Assembly: GCF_018207095.1 (NCBI RefSeq)
Contig: NZ_QOCZ01000114.1
Coordinates: 1-32,993, forward strand
DNA: 32,993 bases
Direction: 5' to 3'
Origin: Nocardiopsis sp. MG754419
GTDB lineage: Bacteria; Actinomycetota; Actinomycetes; Streptosporangiales; Streptosporangiaceae
A program made the position numbers and the translations under genes. The stretch's first letter is position 1. Every line of letters starts with the position of its first letter. Below are positions 21,271-29,731 of the stretch, one piece after another. A model generated the notes under the pieces. That model ran no database searches. It saw nothing but the letters and a program-made list of their open reading frames with translations, and was not told the DNA's origin.

Positions 21271-22224
21271 ATGAAGCCTCAAGCCTCTTCCGAGCGCTCC
21301 GACGCGGGCCGCGTCCGCCTCGCCGCACCCCTCTCCGACCTGGCCGATCTGACCGGCCGCACCGCCGTCGTCACCGGTGGCGGCGGCGGTCTGGGCCTGG
21401 CCACCGCACGCGGTCTGGCCCGCCGCGGCGCCGACGTGCTGCTGGGCGTGCGCGACACCGAACGCGGCGAGCGGGTCCGCCGGCACCTGATCGAGGAGCA
21501 CCGGCTCCGCGACGCCCAGGTCACGGTCGCTCACCTGGATCTTCTCGACCTCGACTCCGTGCGGCGGTTCGCCGCCGAGGTGCGCCGCCCCTTGGACCTT
21601 CTGGTCCTCAACGCCGGGATCAGCAGCGTCCCGCTGCGCCTGAGCCCCCAGGGTGTGGAAAGCCAGTTCGCCACCAACCACCTGGGGCACTTCGCACTCA
21701 CCGGGCATTTGCTCACCGCCCTGGAGGAGGGCACGGACCCGCGCGTGGTCACCGTCTCCTCCGCCCTCTACAAGGGGGCCGTTCTGGACGTCGACGACCT
21801 CGCCGGCGCCCACGGCCACTCACCCGGGCGTTCCTACGGCCGCTCCAAACTGGCGAACACACTGTTCGCCCTCGAACTGGAACGACGCCTGCGGGCGACG
21901 GACAGTCCGATCCGCAGCTTCGCGGCGCACCCGGGCCTGGCCCGCACCCCGATGCACACGACCTACCCCTCGCACATGACGCGCCTGGCGACGAGGGCGA
22001 TCGCCGCCGTCATCGGCAGGGACCCCGAACCGGCCGCCGCCCCCGTCCTCGCGGCAGCGGCCTCGCACCGGGTGCACCCGGGTCTCTTCTGGGGCCCGGT
22101 CGGGTCCCGGTCGCACCCGGACGTCCTCGGCGTCGCCTTCGTGCCGCCCGCCACCGACACGTCCGCCGCAGCACGGCTGTGGACGACGTCCACGCGACTC
22201 ACGGGCGTGCACCCCCTGGACTGA
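21271..22224 (+). CDS. SDR-family oxidoreductase (retinol-dehydrogenase-like)
   Basis: 317 residues. TGGGGGLG nucleotide loop (35-42), NAGIS (115-119), SS near 163-164, and Y189/K193 (YGRSKLAN). The long C-terminal part (HPGLARTPMHTTYP...) is typical of the RDH/WWOX-like SDR group using NADP. The ATG at 21271 lies just after the MerR-type promoter, with no ribosome site, so a leaderless or nearly leaderless mRNA is likely. It is presumably induced by the divergent MerR protein, as in detoxification of a reactive carbonyl; the substrate is unknown. Confidence 0.9.
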   Translation: MKPQASSERSDAGRVRLAAPLSDLADLTGRTAVVTGGGGGLGLATARGLARRGADVLLGVRDTERGERVRRHLIEEHRLRDAQVTVAHLDLLDLDSVRRFAAEVRRPLDLLVLNAGISSVPLRLSPQGVESQFATNHLGHFALTGHLLTALEEGTDPRVVTVSSALYKGAVLDVDDLAGAHGHSPGRSYGRSKLANTLFALELERRLRATDSPIRSFAAHPGLARTPMHTTYPSHMTRLATRAIAAVIGRDPEPAAAPVLAAAASHRVHPGLFWGPVGSRSHPDVLGVAFVPPATDTSAAARLWTTSTRLTGVHPLD

Positions 22225-22227
22225 ACG

Positions 22228-22320
22228 GCGTCCCCGCCGAGCGCCCGTCCGCCCGAGAACCGGGCCGGGCCCCCGCCCGACCGGCCGTCGACCCGGGCGT
22301 AGGGCGCTCGGCGGGGACGC
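22228..22320. terminator. 19-bp perfect inverted repeat between convergent genes
   Basis: The arm starting GCGTCCCCGCCG at 22228-22246 is perfectly repeated in inverted form at 22302-22320, around a 55-nt GC-rich loop. It starts 4 bp after the SDR stop and ends 4 bp before the hydrolase stop, so it serves both transcripts. Confidence 0.75.
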
Positions 22321-22323
22321 GCC

Positions 22324-23352
22324 TCAGGCCCGCCCCTCCAGGAACGCGCGGATGTCGGCGGCGACCTCCTCGGGGTACTCGCCGTTGATCGCGTGCGAGG
22401 CGTCCGGGTGGAACCGCACCATCGACCCCTCGGGCAGTGCGCGTTCCGCCGTCGCCTCGGCCGTGGCCGGATCGTGCATGACCGACTCCCCCGCGATCAC
22501 CGCCAGCACCGGCACGTCGAGGCCGGCCAACGTGTCCTCGCCGATCCGGGTGGGCGCGGGCAGAGCGAGCGAGTAGTGGCGCATGCCCGCCTCGATCATC
22601 CGGGCCACCGGCACGTCCTCCACCGGCGCGCCGCCCGCCGTGTAGGAGTTGAACCCGTCGCGCCACGACTCGGGCAGCCAGGGCAGCGACGCCGGCAGGG
22701 ACCGGACGATGGTCTCCAGGGGCATGTCGTCGAAGACCAGGACCGGGTCGAGGAGGGTCATCGAGGCGACGTGCTCGGGCCGGCGCACCCCCAGGTTGGC
22801 CGCGGTCCACCCGCCGATGGAGAGCCCCACCAGGTGGAACTCCTCCTCGGGCAGCCCCGCGAGCGTCTGGTGCAGCCACGCGGCCTGGTCGGCGTCGTCG
22901 CCGATGGGACGCTCCTGCACGCTCCGGCCGGGCTCACCGAGCAGGTCGATCGTGTACACGTCCCCGATCCGCAGCAGCGAGGGCAGGTTGTCCGCCCACA
23001 CCGGCGACCCGGAGGCCCGTCCGGGCAGCAGCAGGAGCGGCGCGTCGGCGTTCCCGGACCCCTCGAACCGGTACAGGCGGACCACGCCGAAGTCGGTGCG
23101 CACGTCCACCGTCGCGTCGGGTTCGGGCAGGTCGGCGAAGGCCTCCTCGTAGGCGGCCAGGTAGCGGTCCATGCCCGCCGCGTCGTCCCAGCGACCGACC
23201 GACGACGAGGAACGCGTGGCCACGGCACCGACCGCGAAGGCGACCACCGCGACCAAGGCGATCACGAGCACCCTGCGCCGCCGCCCCCGTCCACCCCGTG
23301 CACTCCACCGGCGCCGCCCGTGCGACGCGTGTTCCTCCGCGGTGCCCACCAT
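22324..23352 (-). CDS. Membrane-anchored alpha/beta hydrolase
   Basis: 342 residues. A very basic N-terminus (RRRWSARGGRGRRRR) and one membrane helix (about 28-46) anchor the protein, leaving the hydrolase domain outside. Domain motifs: LLLLPGRASGS, nucleophile elbow GLSIGG (Ser178), 'MTLLDPVLVF', and His320 in DASHAINGEYPEEVA. The acid may be E289 or D294. The ATG at 23352 has a GGGGGA site. It is divergent from a TetR regulator with a shared palindrome, which probably controls it. The substrate (ester, lactone or similar) is unknown. Confidence 0.88.
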   Translation of the reverse strand: MVGTAEEHASHGRRRWSARGGRGRRRRVLVIALVAVVAFAVGAVATRSSSSVGRWDDAAGMDRYLAAYEEAFADLPEPDATVDVRTDFGVVRLYRFEGSGNADAPLLLLPGRASGSPVWADNLPSLLRIGDVYTIDLLGEPGRSVQERPIGDDADQAAWLHQTLAGLPEEEFHLVGLSIGGWTAANLGVRRPEHVASMTLLDPVLVFDDMPLETIVRSLPASLPWLPESWRDGFNSYTAGGAPVEDVPVARMIEAGMRHYSLALPAPTRIGEDTLAGLDVPVLAVIAGESVMHDPATAEATAERALPEGSMVRFHPDASHAINGEYPEEVAADIRAFLEGRA

Positions 23353-23413
23353 GACCGTTCCCCCACGTGACGATCGCCCCCGGCGCAGGCCGGTGGGCCG
23401 ATCCCGATAAAAA

Positions 23414-23428
23414 CTGACCGACGGTCAG
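23414..23428. promoter_or_regulatory. TetR operator CTGACCG-A-CGGTCAG
   Basis: A perfect 7-bp inverted repeat around a single A, between the divergent hydrolase and TetR genes. It overlaps the -35 region of the TetR promoter, which fits autorepression. Confidence 0.75.
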
Positions 23429-23444
23429 ATTTTCAACCGTAGGG

Positions 23445-23450
23445 TAGAAT
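23445..23450 (+). promoter_or_regulatory. -10 box of the TetR gene (leaderless)
   Basis: TAGAAT ends 7 nt before the ATG at 23458, so transcription probably begins at the start codon. No ribosome site is present, which agrees. Confidence 0.6.
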
Positions 23451-23457
23451 TCTGATC

Positions 23458-24054
23458 ATGGCAAGAACTCCGAAACAGGGGCGGGCGGGCCGCGGCACCA
23501 CCCTCATCGAGCGGGTCCGCCGCGCCCAACTGGTCGAGGTGACCGTCGACCTCATCGCCGAACTCGGCTACGCGAAGACCTCCCTGGCCCGCATCGCCGA
23601 GGGGGCCGACCTCACCAAGGCCGCCGTCCTCTACCACTTCCCCAGCAAGGACGCGCTCGTCCGGGCCGCCTGCGCGCAGGTCCTGGAGACCCTGACGGAG
23701 GAGGTGGGGGCGGCCCTGGCGTCCGCGCCGGCCGCCGACGGACCCACGACCTACGTCCGCGCGATGGTCGGTCACCTGCGCGCGCACCCGCGGCACACTC
23801 GGGTGATCGTCGAGGCGTTCCCCCACCTGGAGGACGACCACACGTCGGAACGGCGCTGGGGCCCCCTGGCCGGGATCATCGACACCGCCGCCGAGGCCCG
23901 GGGGCTGCCCGCGGTGGACTCGCGGTCCCTCGCGGTCATCATCGGCGGCGCGATCGACGGCCTCGTGGGCGAGGCGCTGCGCGATCCGGACTACGACACC
24001 ACCGGCCCGGCCGAACGGCTCAACGCGATGATCGAGTCCGCGCTGTCCGGGTGA
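23458..24054 (+). CDS. TetR-family transcriptional regulator
   Basis: 198 residues. DNA-binding part: RRAQLVEVTVDLIAELGYAKTSLARIAEGADLTKAAVLYHFPSKDALVRA; C-terminal ligand domain with 'YVRAMVGHLRAHPRHTRVIVEAFPHLED' and 'VIIGGAIDGLVGEALRDPDY'. It is divergent from the anchored hydrolase, with a perfect operator between and a leaderless-type promoter. It probably represses itself and the hydrolase. Confidence 0.92.
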   Translation: MARTPKQGRAGRGTTLIERVRRAQLVEVTVDLIAELGYAKTSLARIAEGADLTKAAVLYHFPSKDALVRAACAQVLETLTEEVGAALASAPAADGPTTYVRAMVGHLRAHPRHTRVIVEAFPHLEDDHTSERRWGPLAGIIDTAAEARGLPAVDSRSLAVIIGGAIDGLVGEALRDPDYDTTGPAERLNAMIESALSG

Positions 24055-24285
24055 GCCGGGGTTCGGGCGCCGCGGGTTCCCGCGTGGCGGTGGGGCGCCC
24101 CGAGGGCACGGGCGCGCTCGGGCGGCCACCCCGACCAGGCCCGCGGAACCCCTCCCTGACCAGCAGGAATGTGACATCCGCGGCAGTGGTGGACGCCGAT
24201 GCCATGTTCTCCGCCGCACCGGGTAGTAGCGGTCCGTACCCGTCCCCACGGTCCGCCGCGCGCGGGAAAGGACCCACCCCGTTCC

Positions 24286-25482
24286 ATGTCCCTTGCAGAG
24301 CCACTGTCCCGTCGTGCTCAGGCCACGCACGCCTGGCTCGGCCGCGCCCGACGCTCGGGCAGCCACGAGCAGAACCTCATCCTGGGCATCGTCAAGAGCG
24401 CCTTGGCGGCCACGCTCTCCTGGTACGTCGCCCACGACGTCCTGGCGGCCGAGGCCCCCGCCTTCGCCCCCTTCACCGCCGTACTTATGATGCAGGTCAC
24501 CGTCTACCGGTCGGCGGTGCAGTCGCTCCGCTACATCGGCGCGGTGCTCCTGGGCATCGCGGTGCAGGCCTTCCTCGCCTTCGCCGCCGGCCCGGACGTG
24601 CTGACCTTCGCACTGGTCTCGTTGATCACCCTGGTGATCGCGCGGTGGCGTTTCCTGGGCGAGCAGGGCGCCCAGGTGCCGACCGCCGCGTTCTTCGCCT
24701 TCTCCGTCTTCCTGACCTCCTCCGGTTTCGACGGACGCCTCATGGCGCTCGGCGAGATCGTCCTGCTGGTGGCGATCGGGTGCGCGGTGGGCACCATCAT
24801 CAACCTGGTGTTCTTCCCCCCGATGCGACACCGCAGCGTGGAATGGGCGATCGGCGCGCTCTCGCACTCCATGTGCGACCTCCTCGGAGACGTGTCCCGG
24901 CAGATGGCCGCGGGCGACCTGGACGAGAGCAGCACCGAGGCCTGGCGTCGGCGCGCCGACGCCCTGGACTCAGAGGTGGAGCAGGCCCGCGCGTCGATCC
25001 GCACGGCGTGGGAGTCCCTGCTGTTCAACCCCTCCCGGTTGCTGACCAAGCACCGCCCGCACACGACCTTCGAGGGGTACGAACAGCTGGTGGAGGCGTT
25101 GGGCCGGGTCGCCTCCCAGGTGGGGTCGATGGCCCGGGCGCTGCACCTGTGGGCCGATGACGACCGCAGGGCGCCGCACCAGGAGTTCCTGGCGCGTTAC
25201 GGCGAACTGATGGACTCCCTGGGAGAGATCACCCGCACCCTGTCCCAGCTGGACGAGGACCACCTGAGCGACCAGGCCGTACGGCTGTGCCGGTCGGCCG
25301 AGGGCGCGCGGGAGTGCACCGAGGCGCTCACCCGCATTCCGAGTCAGGACGACCCGCCGCCGTTCGACGACCTCACCCAGCCGTACGGTGTGCTGCTCAT
25401 CGAGGCTCAGCGGTTGATGGACGAGATGCAGTACTCCTGCGACATCGTCAAGTACTACGTGGACGAGCGCGACCGGCGGTAG
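24286..25482 (+). CDS. FUSC/aromatic-acid-exporter-type membrane protein
   Basis: 398 residues. The first ~190 residues hold about six membrane helices (LGIVKSALAATLSWYVAHDVL, PFTAVLMMQVTVYRSAVQSLRYIGAVLLGIAVQ, 'EIVLLVAIGCAVGTIINLVFFPP'), followed by a cytoplasmic helical half with coiled-coil character (DALDSEVEQARASIRTAWESLL...). This is the one-repeat FUSC/DUF939 layout, related to AaeB-type exporters. Transport is inferred from family. The ATG at 24286 has AAAGGA at a rather long 14 nt. The 231-bp upstream gap after the TetR gene shows GC-rich partial inverted repeats but no clear promoter. Confidence 0.85.
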   Translation: MSLAEPLSRRAQATHAWLGRARRSGSHEQNLILGIVKSALAATLSWYVAHDVLAAEAPAFAPFTAVLMMQVTVYRSAVQSLRYIGAVLLGIAVQAFLAFAAGPDVLTFALVSLITLVIARWRFLGEQGAQVPTAAFFAFSVFLTSSGFDGRLMALGEIVLLVAIGCAVGTIINLVFFPPMRHRSVEWAIGALSHSMCDLLGDVSRQMAAGDLDESSTEAWRRRADALDSEVEQARASIRTAWESLLFNPSRLLTKHRPHTTFEGYEQLVEALGRVASQVGSMARALHLWADDDRRAPHQEFLARYGELMDSLGEITRTLSQLDEDHLSDQAVRLCRSAEGARECTEALTRIPSQDDPPPFDDLTQPYGVLLIEAQRLMDEMQYSCDIVKYYVDERDRR

Positions 25483-25628
25483 GCACCGCGCTCGACGCCG
25501 GGGCGGGGAGCACCGGGGGTCGTGGTCGGCGCGCGCCGCCCGCACGCGCCGACCGGCCCCGGTGGGTCGCGGACCGCACCGCCCTGGGCTGCTCGGACGG
25601 CACGGTCAGCACGAGCACGTGCGGCACC

Positions 25629-25669
25629 GGGCGCCGAGGCCGTCACACTCGACGATGACCTCGGCGCCC
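25629..25669. terminator. Terminator between FUSC and binding-protein genes
   Basis: A perfect 11-bp stem GGGCGCCGAGG / CCTCGGCGCCC with a 19-nt loop lies between convergent stops. Confidence 0.75.
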
Positions 25670-25712
25670 CCGCACGGCGCACCGCCGACGCGGGGCCGTC
25701 CCGTCACCGCCC

Positions 25713-27038
25713 TCAGTCGTGGAAGGGGAGTTCCTCCGGCATCAGGGGCTCGAAGTCGGTCTCCTCGATGGCCCCGCCCTCGCGGTCGGTCACGCGCGGC
25801 TCCTGCACCATCTCGATGGCGCCGCCCTCCTGGTACTGGACCACGTACACCCCCTCGTGGCCGCCGTGGTCACCGTCGGACGAGGAGAACGGCACCGACC
25901 CGGGCCCCCGCCACTCCTGCTCGTCCATGGCCTCGATCAGCGACCGCCGGGTGAGATCCTCCCCGGCGGACATCAGGACCTGGGCGAACATGACGGCCTG
26001 GGTCATGCCGAACACGTGCGTGTTGGTGACCGGGCCGCCCTCGCCGTACTCCTCGTAGATCGCCAGGAAGAATCGGCCCCACTCGTCGTCCTCGTCCTCC
26101 ACACGCGGCATGTAGGTGGTGATGAGCATGTCGTCGAGGAAGGTGTCGGCCGGGACCCCCTCGGCGTCGGTGTCCTGGGTGAACTCCGCGAGCAGCGCCT
26201 GGAGTGTCGTGGTGTCGCCGCCGATGCTGGACACCATCCACTGGGGCTCGTAGCCGATGCGCGCGGCCTCCAGCATGCCGAGGGCGACGAAGGCCGGGAT
26301 GCAGGAGCACACGACCACCTCGGCGCCGGACCTCTCCAGTTCGGCCATCTGCGAGCTCAGGTCGGCGACCTCGGACTCGTAGTGCTGACGGGCGACGACG
26401 TCGTCGGTGAGGTACTGGTCGAGCCCGGCCTGGGAGTCCTCGCCGATGTCGTCGTTCTGGTACAGGTACCCGACGCCCTGACCGGCGAAGTGCTCGGCGA
26501 TGTAGGCGCCCTGGATCTTCGCCTCCTTGGTGTAGTCGGTCTGCCAGCCGTAGGTGAGCGGGTGCTCGTCCGGGTTGTTCCAGGCCAGCGCCCCGGACGA
26601 GGGGAAGATGTCGGGAACGCCCTCCTCGTTGAGGTAGTCCAGGACACCGCTGTGCGTGGGGGTGCCGAGGCCGCCGACCATCGCGAAGATCTCGTCCTCG
26701 ATGACCAACTGCCGGGTGACGTCGATGGTCTGGGAGGGGTCGTAGGCGTCGTCCTCCACTCGGTAGTCGATGCTGCGCCCGTTCACCCCGCCCTGGGCGT
26801 TGACGTGGTCGAACACGGCGGCCGCACCCTGGGAGACCGCCAGGTATCCCGGGGCGGCGGGCCCGGTCAGGGGCTGGTGGGAACCGATGACCACGGCGTC
26901 GTCGGTGACGCCGGGGGCGACGTCCAGGTCGACGTCGGCGCCGTCGCCGACCTCGCCCGCTCCGCCGCAGGCGGTGAGGAACATGATCAGGGCCAGTCCC
27001 AGAGCCGGCAGGGCCCGGGTGCGCGTGCGTGGACGCAT
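25713..27038 (-). CDS. Branched-chain amino-acid-type substrate-binding lipoprotein
   Basis: 441 residues. Lipoprotein signal with lipobox LTAC (Cys24), then the periplasmic-binding type-1 fold: DDAVVIGSHQPLTGPAAPGY, 'AAVFDHVNAQGGVNGRSIDYRVEDDAYDPSQTIDVTRQLV', 'AMVGGLGTPTHSGVLDYLNEEGVPDIFPSSGA'. It captures the ligand outside the cell for the LivHMGF transporter, and is the last gene of that operon (27070 onward). GAGGAGA is 5 nt from the ATG. The GTPTHSG segment and a very acidic surface resemble amide/branched-chain amino-acid binders, but the ligand is not certain. Confidence 0.92.
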   Translation of the reverse strand: MRPRTRTRALPALGLALIMFLTACGGAGEVGDGADVDLDVAPGVTDDAVVIGSHQPLTGPAAPGYLAVSQGAAAVFDHVNAQGGVNGRSIDYRVEDDAYDPSQTIDVTRQLVIEDEIFAMVGGLGTPTHSGVLDYLNEEGVPDIFPSSGALAWNNPDEHPLTYGWQTDYTKEAKIQGAYIAEHFAGQGVGYLYQNDDIGEDSQAGLDQYLTDDVVARQHYESEVADLSSQMAELERSGAEVVVCSCIPAFVALGMLEAARIGYEPQWMVSSIGGDTTTLQALLAEFTQDTDAEGVPADTFLDDMLITTYMPRVEDEDDEWGRFFLAIYEEYGEGGPVTNTHVFGMTQAVMFAQVLMSAGEDLTRRSLIEAMDEQEWRGPGSVPFSSSDGDHGGHEGVYVVQYQEGGAIEMVQEPRVTDREGGAIEETDFEPLMPEELPFHD

Positions 27039-27069
27039 GGTGTTCTCCTCGGTCGGGGGGAAGGGGGTG

Positions 27070-28146
27070 TCAGGACTCGCGGGCTCGGAGCCGGGCTCTG
27101 AGGCTGTGGAGGGCCCCGTGGACTCCCAGGGGCCAAAAGCGCAGGACGAGGATGAGCACGACCCCGAAGAACACGATGGGCAGGTTGTTCTCGACGTCCC
27201 GGCTCAGGTTCAGGGCGCGGGCCAGGTCGGTGGCCCAGATCTGGAGGTAGACGATGGCGATGGCGGCCCACAGCGCGCCCCACAGGCTGCCGATCCCGCC
27301 CATGACCAGGGCGGCGAGCAGGGTCAGCGACAGCACGAGCGTGAAGCTGCCGGGGGTGACCGTGCCGAGGACGTAGGCCTGGAGCCCCCCGGCCAGGCCG
27401 CCGGCGGTGGAGGCGATGACGAAGGCGACCACCTTGGTGCCGCCGACGGGGACACCGGCCATCGCGGCGGCGGTCTCGTCGTCGCGGATGGCGCGCATGC
27501 GGCGACCGAGACGGCCGGCCGACAGGGTGGCCAGCAACGCCAGACCGAGAACGACGGTGGTCCACACGACCAGGGCCCGCCACTCACTGGTACTGACGAG
27601 GCCCTGGAGGAAGGGCGGTGCCCCGGCGGTGCGGATGTTGAGCCCGTTACTGCCGCCGAGCACGTCGTGGTACCGGTGCGCCAGGCCGGGCAGGCCGACC
27701 GCGAGGATGAGGGTGGCACCGGCCAGGTAGGGGCCGTGCAGACGGGCGGTGGCCGCGCCCACCGCGATCCCGGCGACGACCGACACCACGACGATGATGG
27801 CGAGGTTGACGGCGAGCGGCAGCATCGGCTGGTGCAGGACCAACAGCGCCATCGCGTAGGCGCCGATCATCATGAACGCGCCATGGCCGAGGGACACCTG
27901 GCCGGAAGCGCCGACCAGCAACTGGAGACCGGCGACGGCGAGCATGGTGTACCCCACCGCGGCGAGGCGCAGGGCGGTGAGGTCGCCGGTGACGAGCAGC
28001 AACCCGGCGACGGCCGCCAGTCCGAGCGCGGCCAGGAGCAGGTGGCGGACGGGCAGGGGCAGTGCGGACCGGCGGGTGTGGCGGGGGGCGGGGTCGGACC
28101 CGACGGGGTCGGTGGGCGTCTCGCGCCGGACGGTGGGCTGGGACAT
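27070..28146 (-). CDS. livM: ABC transporter permease LivM
   Basis: 358 residues with a basic cytoplasmic N-terminus and about 9-10 membrane helices. Family marks: LLVGASGQVSLGHGAFMMIGAYA, LHGPYLAGATLILAVGLPGL, and the coupling loop 'GRRMRAIRDDETAAAMAGVPVGGTKVVAFVIAS'. It pairs with LivH to form the pore. The ATG at 28146 has AAAGG 7 nt upstream and lies 2 bp after the livH stop. Confidence 0.93.
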   Translation of the reverse strand: MSQPTVRRETPTDPVGSDPAPRHTRRSALPLPVRHLLLAALGLAAVAGLLLVTGDLTALRLAAVGYTMLAVAGLQLLVGASGQVSLGHGAFMMIGAYAMALLVLHQPMLPLAVNLAIIVVVSVVAGIAVGAATARLHGPYLAGATLILAVGLPGLAHRYHDVLGGSNGLNIRTAGAPPFLQGLVSTSEWRALVVWTTVVLGLALLATLSAGRLGRRMRAIRDDETAAAMAGVPVGGTKVVAFVIASTAGGLAGGLQAYVLGTVTPGSFTLVLSLTLLAALVMGGIGSLWGALWAAIAIVYLQIWATDLARALNLSRDVENNLPIVFFGVVLILVLRFWPLGVHGALHSLRARLRARES

Positions 28147-28148
28147 GG

Positions 28149-29000
28149 CTACACCTTTCGCGCAGTCGGCCGGGACAGGATGCCGTCGGGGCGCACGCTC
28201 AGGACGAGGACGACGATGACGAGGGCGGACAGGGTCGCCAGTTCGGGCCCGACGTACCCCGACACGTAGGACATGCCGAGGCCGATGAGCAGGCCGCCGA
28301 CGACCGCGCCGAAGGGGTTGTCCAGTCCCCCGACCACGGCCGCGGTGATCCCGAAGACGAACACGACGTCGAACACGTTCGGGGACAGGAACGGCGGACC
28401 GGCGAGCATGCCGGCGAGGGCGCCGATGAGGGAGGCGATCCCCCAACCGACGGTGAGCATCAGGCCCACCTTCACACCGCTGAGCCGGGCCGCCTCGGGG
28501 CGGAACGCTGCGGCGCGCATGCGCAGGCCGAGCGGCGTGAAGCGGTACACGAGGAAGAGCAGTAGGGCGACGCCCCCGACGGAGGCCAGCGCGAACACGT
28601 CGGAGGGGGCGAAGCGCCCCACGTAGTCGAAGGCGTAGCGGAAGCCGTGCTGTTCGTTGCCCCAGACCATGCCGACCACGCCCTGGATCACCAGGAGCAG
28701 ACCGAGGGTGACGATGATGGCGTTGAGCTGGGAGGTCCGGGCGATGGGCCGGATGATGACGCGTTCGACGAGGGCGCCCACGACCAGGCCGACGGTGAGG
28801 GCCGCGGCGAACCCGACCCAGTACGAACCGGTGAGCTGGGTGACGGTGTAGGCGGTGTAGACCGACAACAGCGCCAGGGCGGGCTGGGCGAAGTTCACCA
28901 GCCGGGTGGCCTGGTAGATGATGACCAGGGACAGCGCCAGCGCCGCGTAGCCGGCCCCGGAGGCCAGCCCGTTCAGGGTCAGGTTGATGAAGTGGGTCAT
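28149..29000 (-). CDS. livH: ABC transporter permease LivH
   Basis: 283 residues. MTHFINLTLNGLASGAGYAALALSLVIIYQATRLVNFAQPALALL is the standard LivH start. 'PLGLRMRAAAFRPEAARLSGVKV' is the ATPase-coupling loop, and the end is 'LSVRPDGILSRPT'. GGGAGA lies before the ATG at 29000. The gap to livF is 11 bp. Confidence 0.93.
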   Translation of the reverse strand: MTHFINLTLNGLASGAGYAALALSLVIIYQATRLVNFAQPALALLSVYTAYTVTQLTGSYWVGFAAALTVGLVVGALVERVIIRPIARTSQLNAIIVTLGLLLVIQGVVGMVWGNEQHGFRYAFDYVGRFAPSDVFALASVGGVALLLFLVYRFTPLGLRMRAAAFRPEAARLSGVKVGLMLTVGWGIASLIGALAGMLAGPPFLSPNVFDVVFVFGITAAVVGGLDNPFGAVVGGLLIGLGMSYVSGYVGPELATLSALVIVVLVLSVRPDGILSRPTARKV

Positions 29001-29011
29001 GGGGGTCTCCC

Positions 29012-29731
29012 TCAGAAGCCGAGGTAGGCGTGGCGCGTGCGCTCGTCGGCCAGAAGGCCGTCGGAGGGGCCCTCCGTGGCGACGCGGCCCTGGTCGAGCA
29101 CCAGCCCGTGGTCGGTGACGGACAGGGCGCCCGCGGCGTTCTGTTCGACCAGGACGACGGTGAGCCCGGTGCGGGCGCGCAGGTCGCGCAGCAGGGTGAA
29201 GATCTGCCGGGTGACGCGCGGGGCCAGTCCGAGCGAGGGTTCGTCGAGCAACAGCACCTTCGGTCGGGCCATGAGGGCGCGCCCGATGGCGAGCATCTGG
29301 CGTTCGCCGCCGGACAGGGTGCTCGCGGTCCGGGAGCGGCGTTCGGCCAGGGGTGGGAAGAGCGCCATGACCTCGTCGAAGGTGGTGCGGTCCCGCCGGT
29401 CGGCGCGCCAGAGGCCGCCCAGACGCAGGTTCTCCTCGACGGTGAGTTCGACGATCACGCCGCCGCCCTCGGGGACGTGGGCCAGACCGCGGGTGATGAC
29501 CTTCTCGGTGGGCAGGCGGGTGATGTCCTCGTCGTCGAGCAGGACCCGGCCGGAGGTGGCCGGGTGCAGCCCGGTGAGGGTGCGCAACAGGGTCGTCTTG
29601 CCCGCGCCGTTGGCGCCGAGCACCGCGCACAGTCCCTGGTGGGGGACGTCGAGGGAGACGTCGGTGAGGGCGCGCACGGGGCCGTGGTGGGCGGTGAGGC
29701 CCCGGACCGACAACAGGGGCGCGGTGCTCAT
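29012..29731 (-). CDS. livF: ABC transporter ATP-binding protein LivF
   Basis: 239 residues. Walker A GANGAGKTT, signature LSGGERQM, Walker B VLLLDEPSLGL and the switch 'VLVEQNA' are all intact. The 'EGGGVIVELTVEENL' stretch has Gly where LivF proteins usually have Arg, a small deviation. Its ATG overlaps the livG stop (ATGA), so the two ATPases are made together. Confidence 0.95.
   Translation of the reverse strand: MSTAPLLSVRGLTAHHGPVRALTDVSLDVPHQGLCAVLGANGAGKTTLLRTLTGLHPATSGRVLLDDEDITRLPTEKVITRGLAHVPEGGGVIVELTVEENLRLGGLWRADRRDRTTFDEVMALFPPLAERRSRTASTLSGGERQMLAIGRALMARPKVLLLDEPSLGLAPRVTRQIFTLLRDLRARTGLTVVLVEQNAAGALSVTDHGLVLDQGRVATEGPSDGLLADERTRHAYLGF

Noticed and set aside
24055..24285. 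Gene or clear promoter between the TetR and FUSC genes
   Set aside because: Only GC-rich imperfect inverted repeats (for example CGCGGG-TT-CCCGCG) are visible. No frame looks coding and no -10/-35 pair is convincing.
25719..27101. 460-codon plus-strand open frame opposite the binding-protein gene
   Set aside because: Antisense shadow of the binding protein, with repetitive V/L/G/D composition and no motif.
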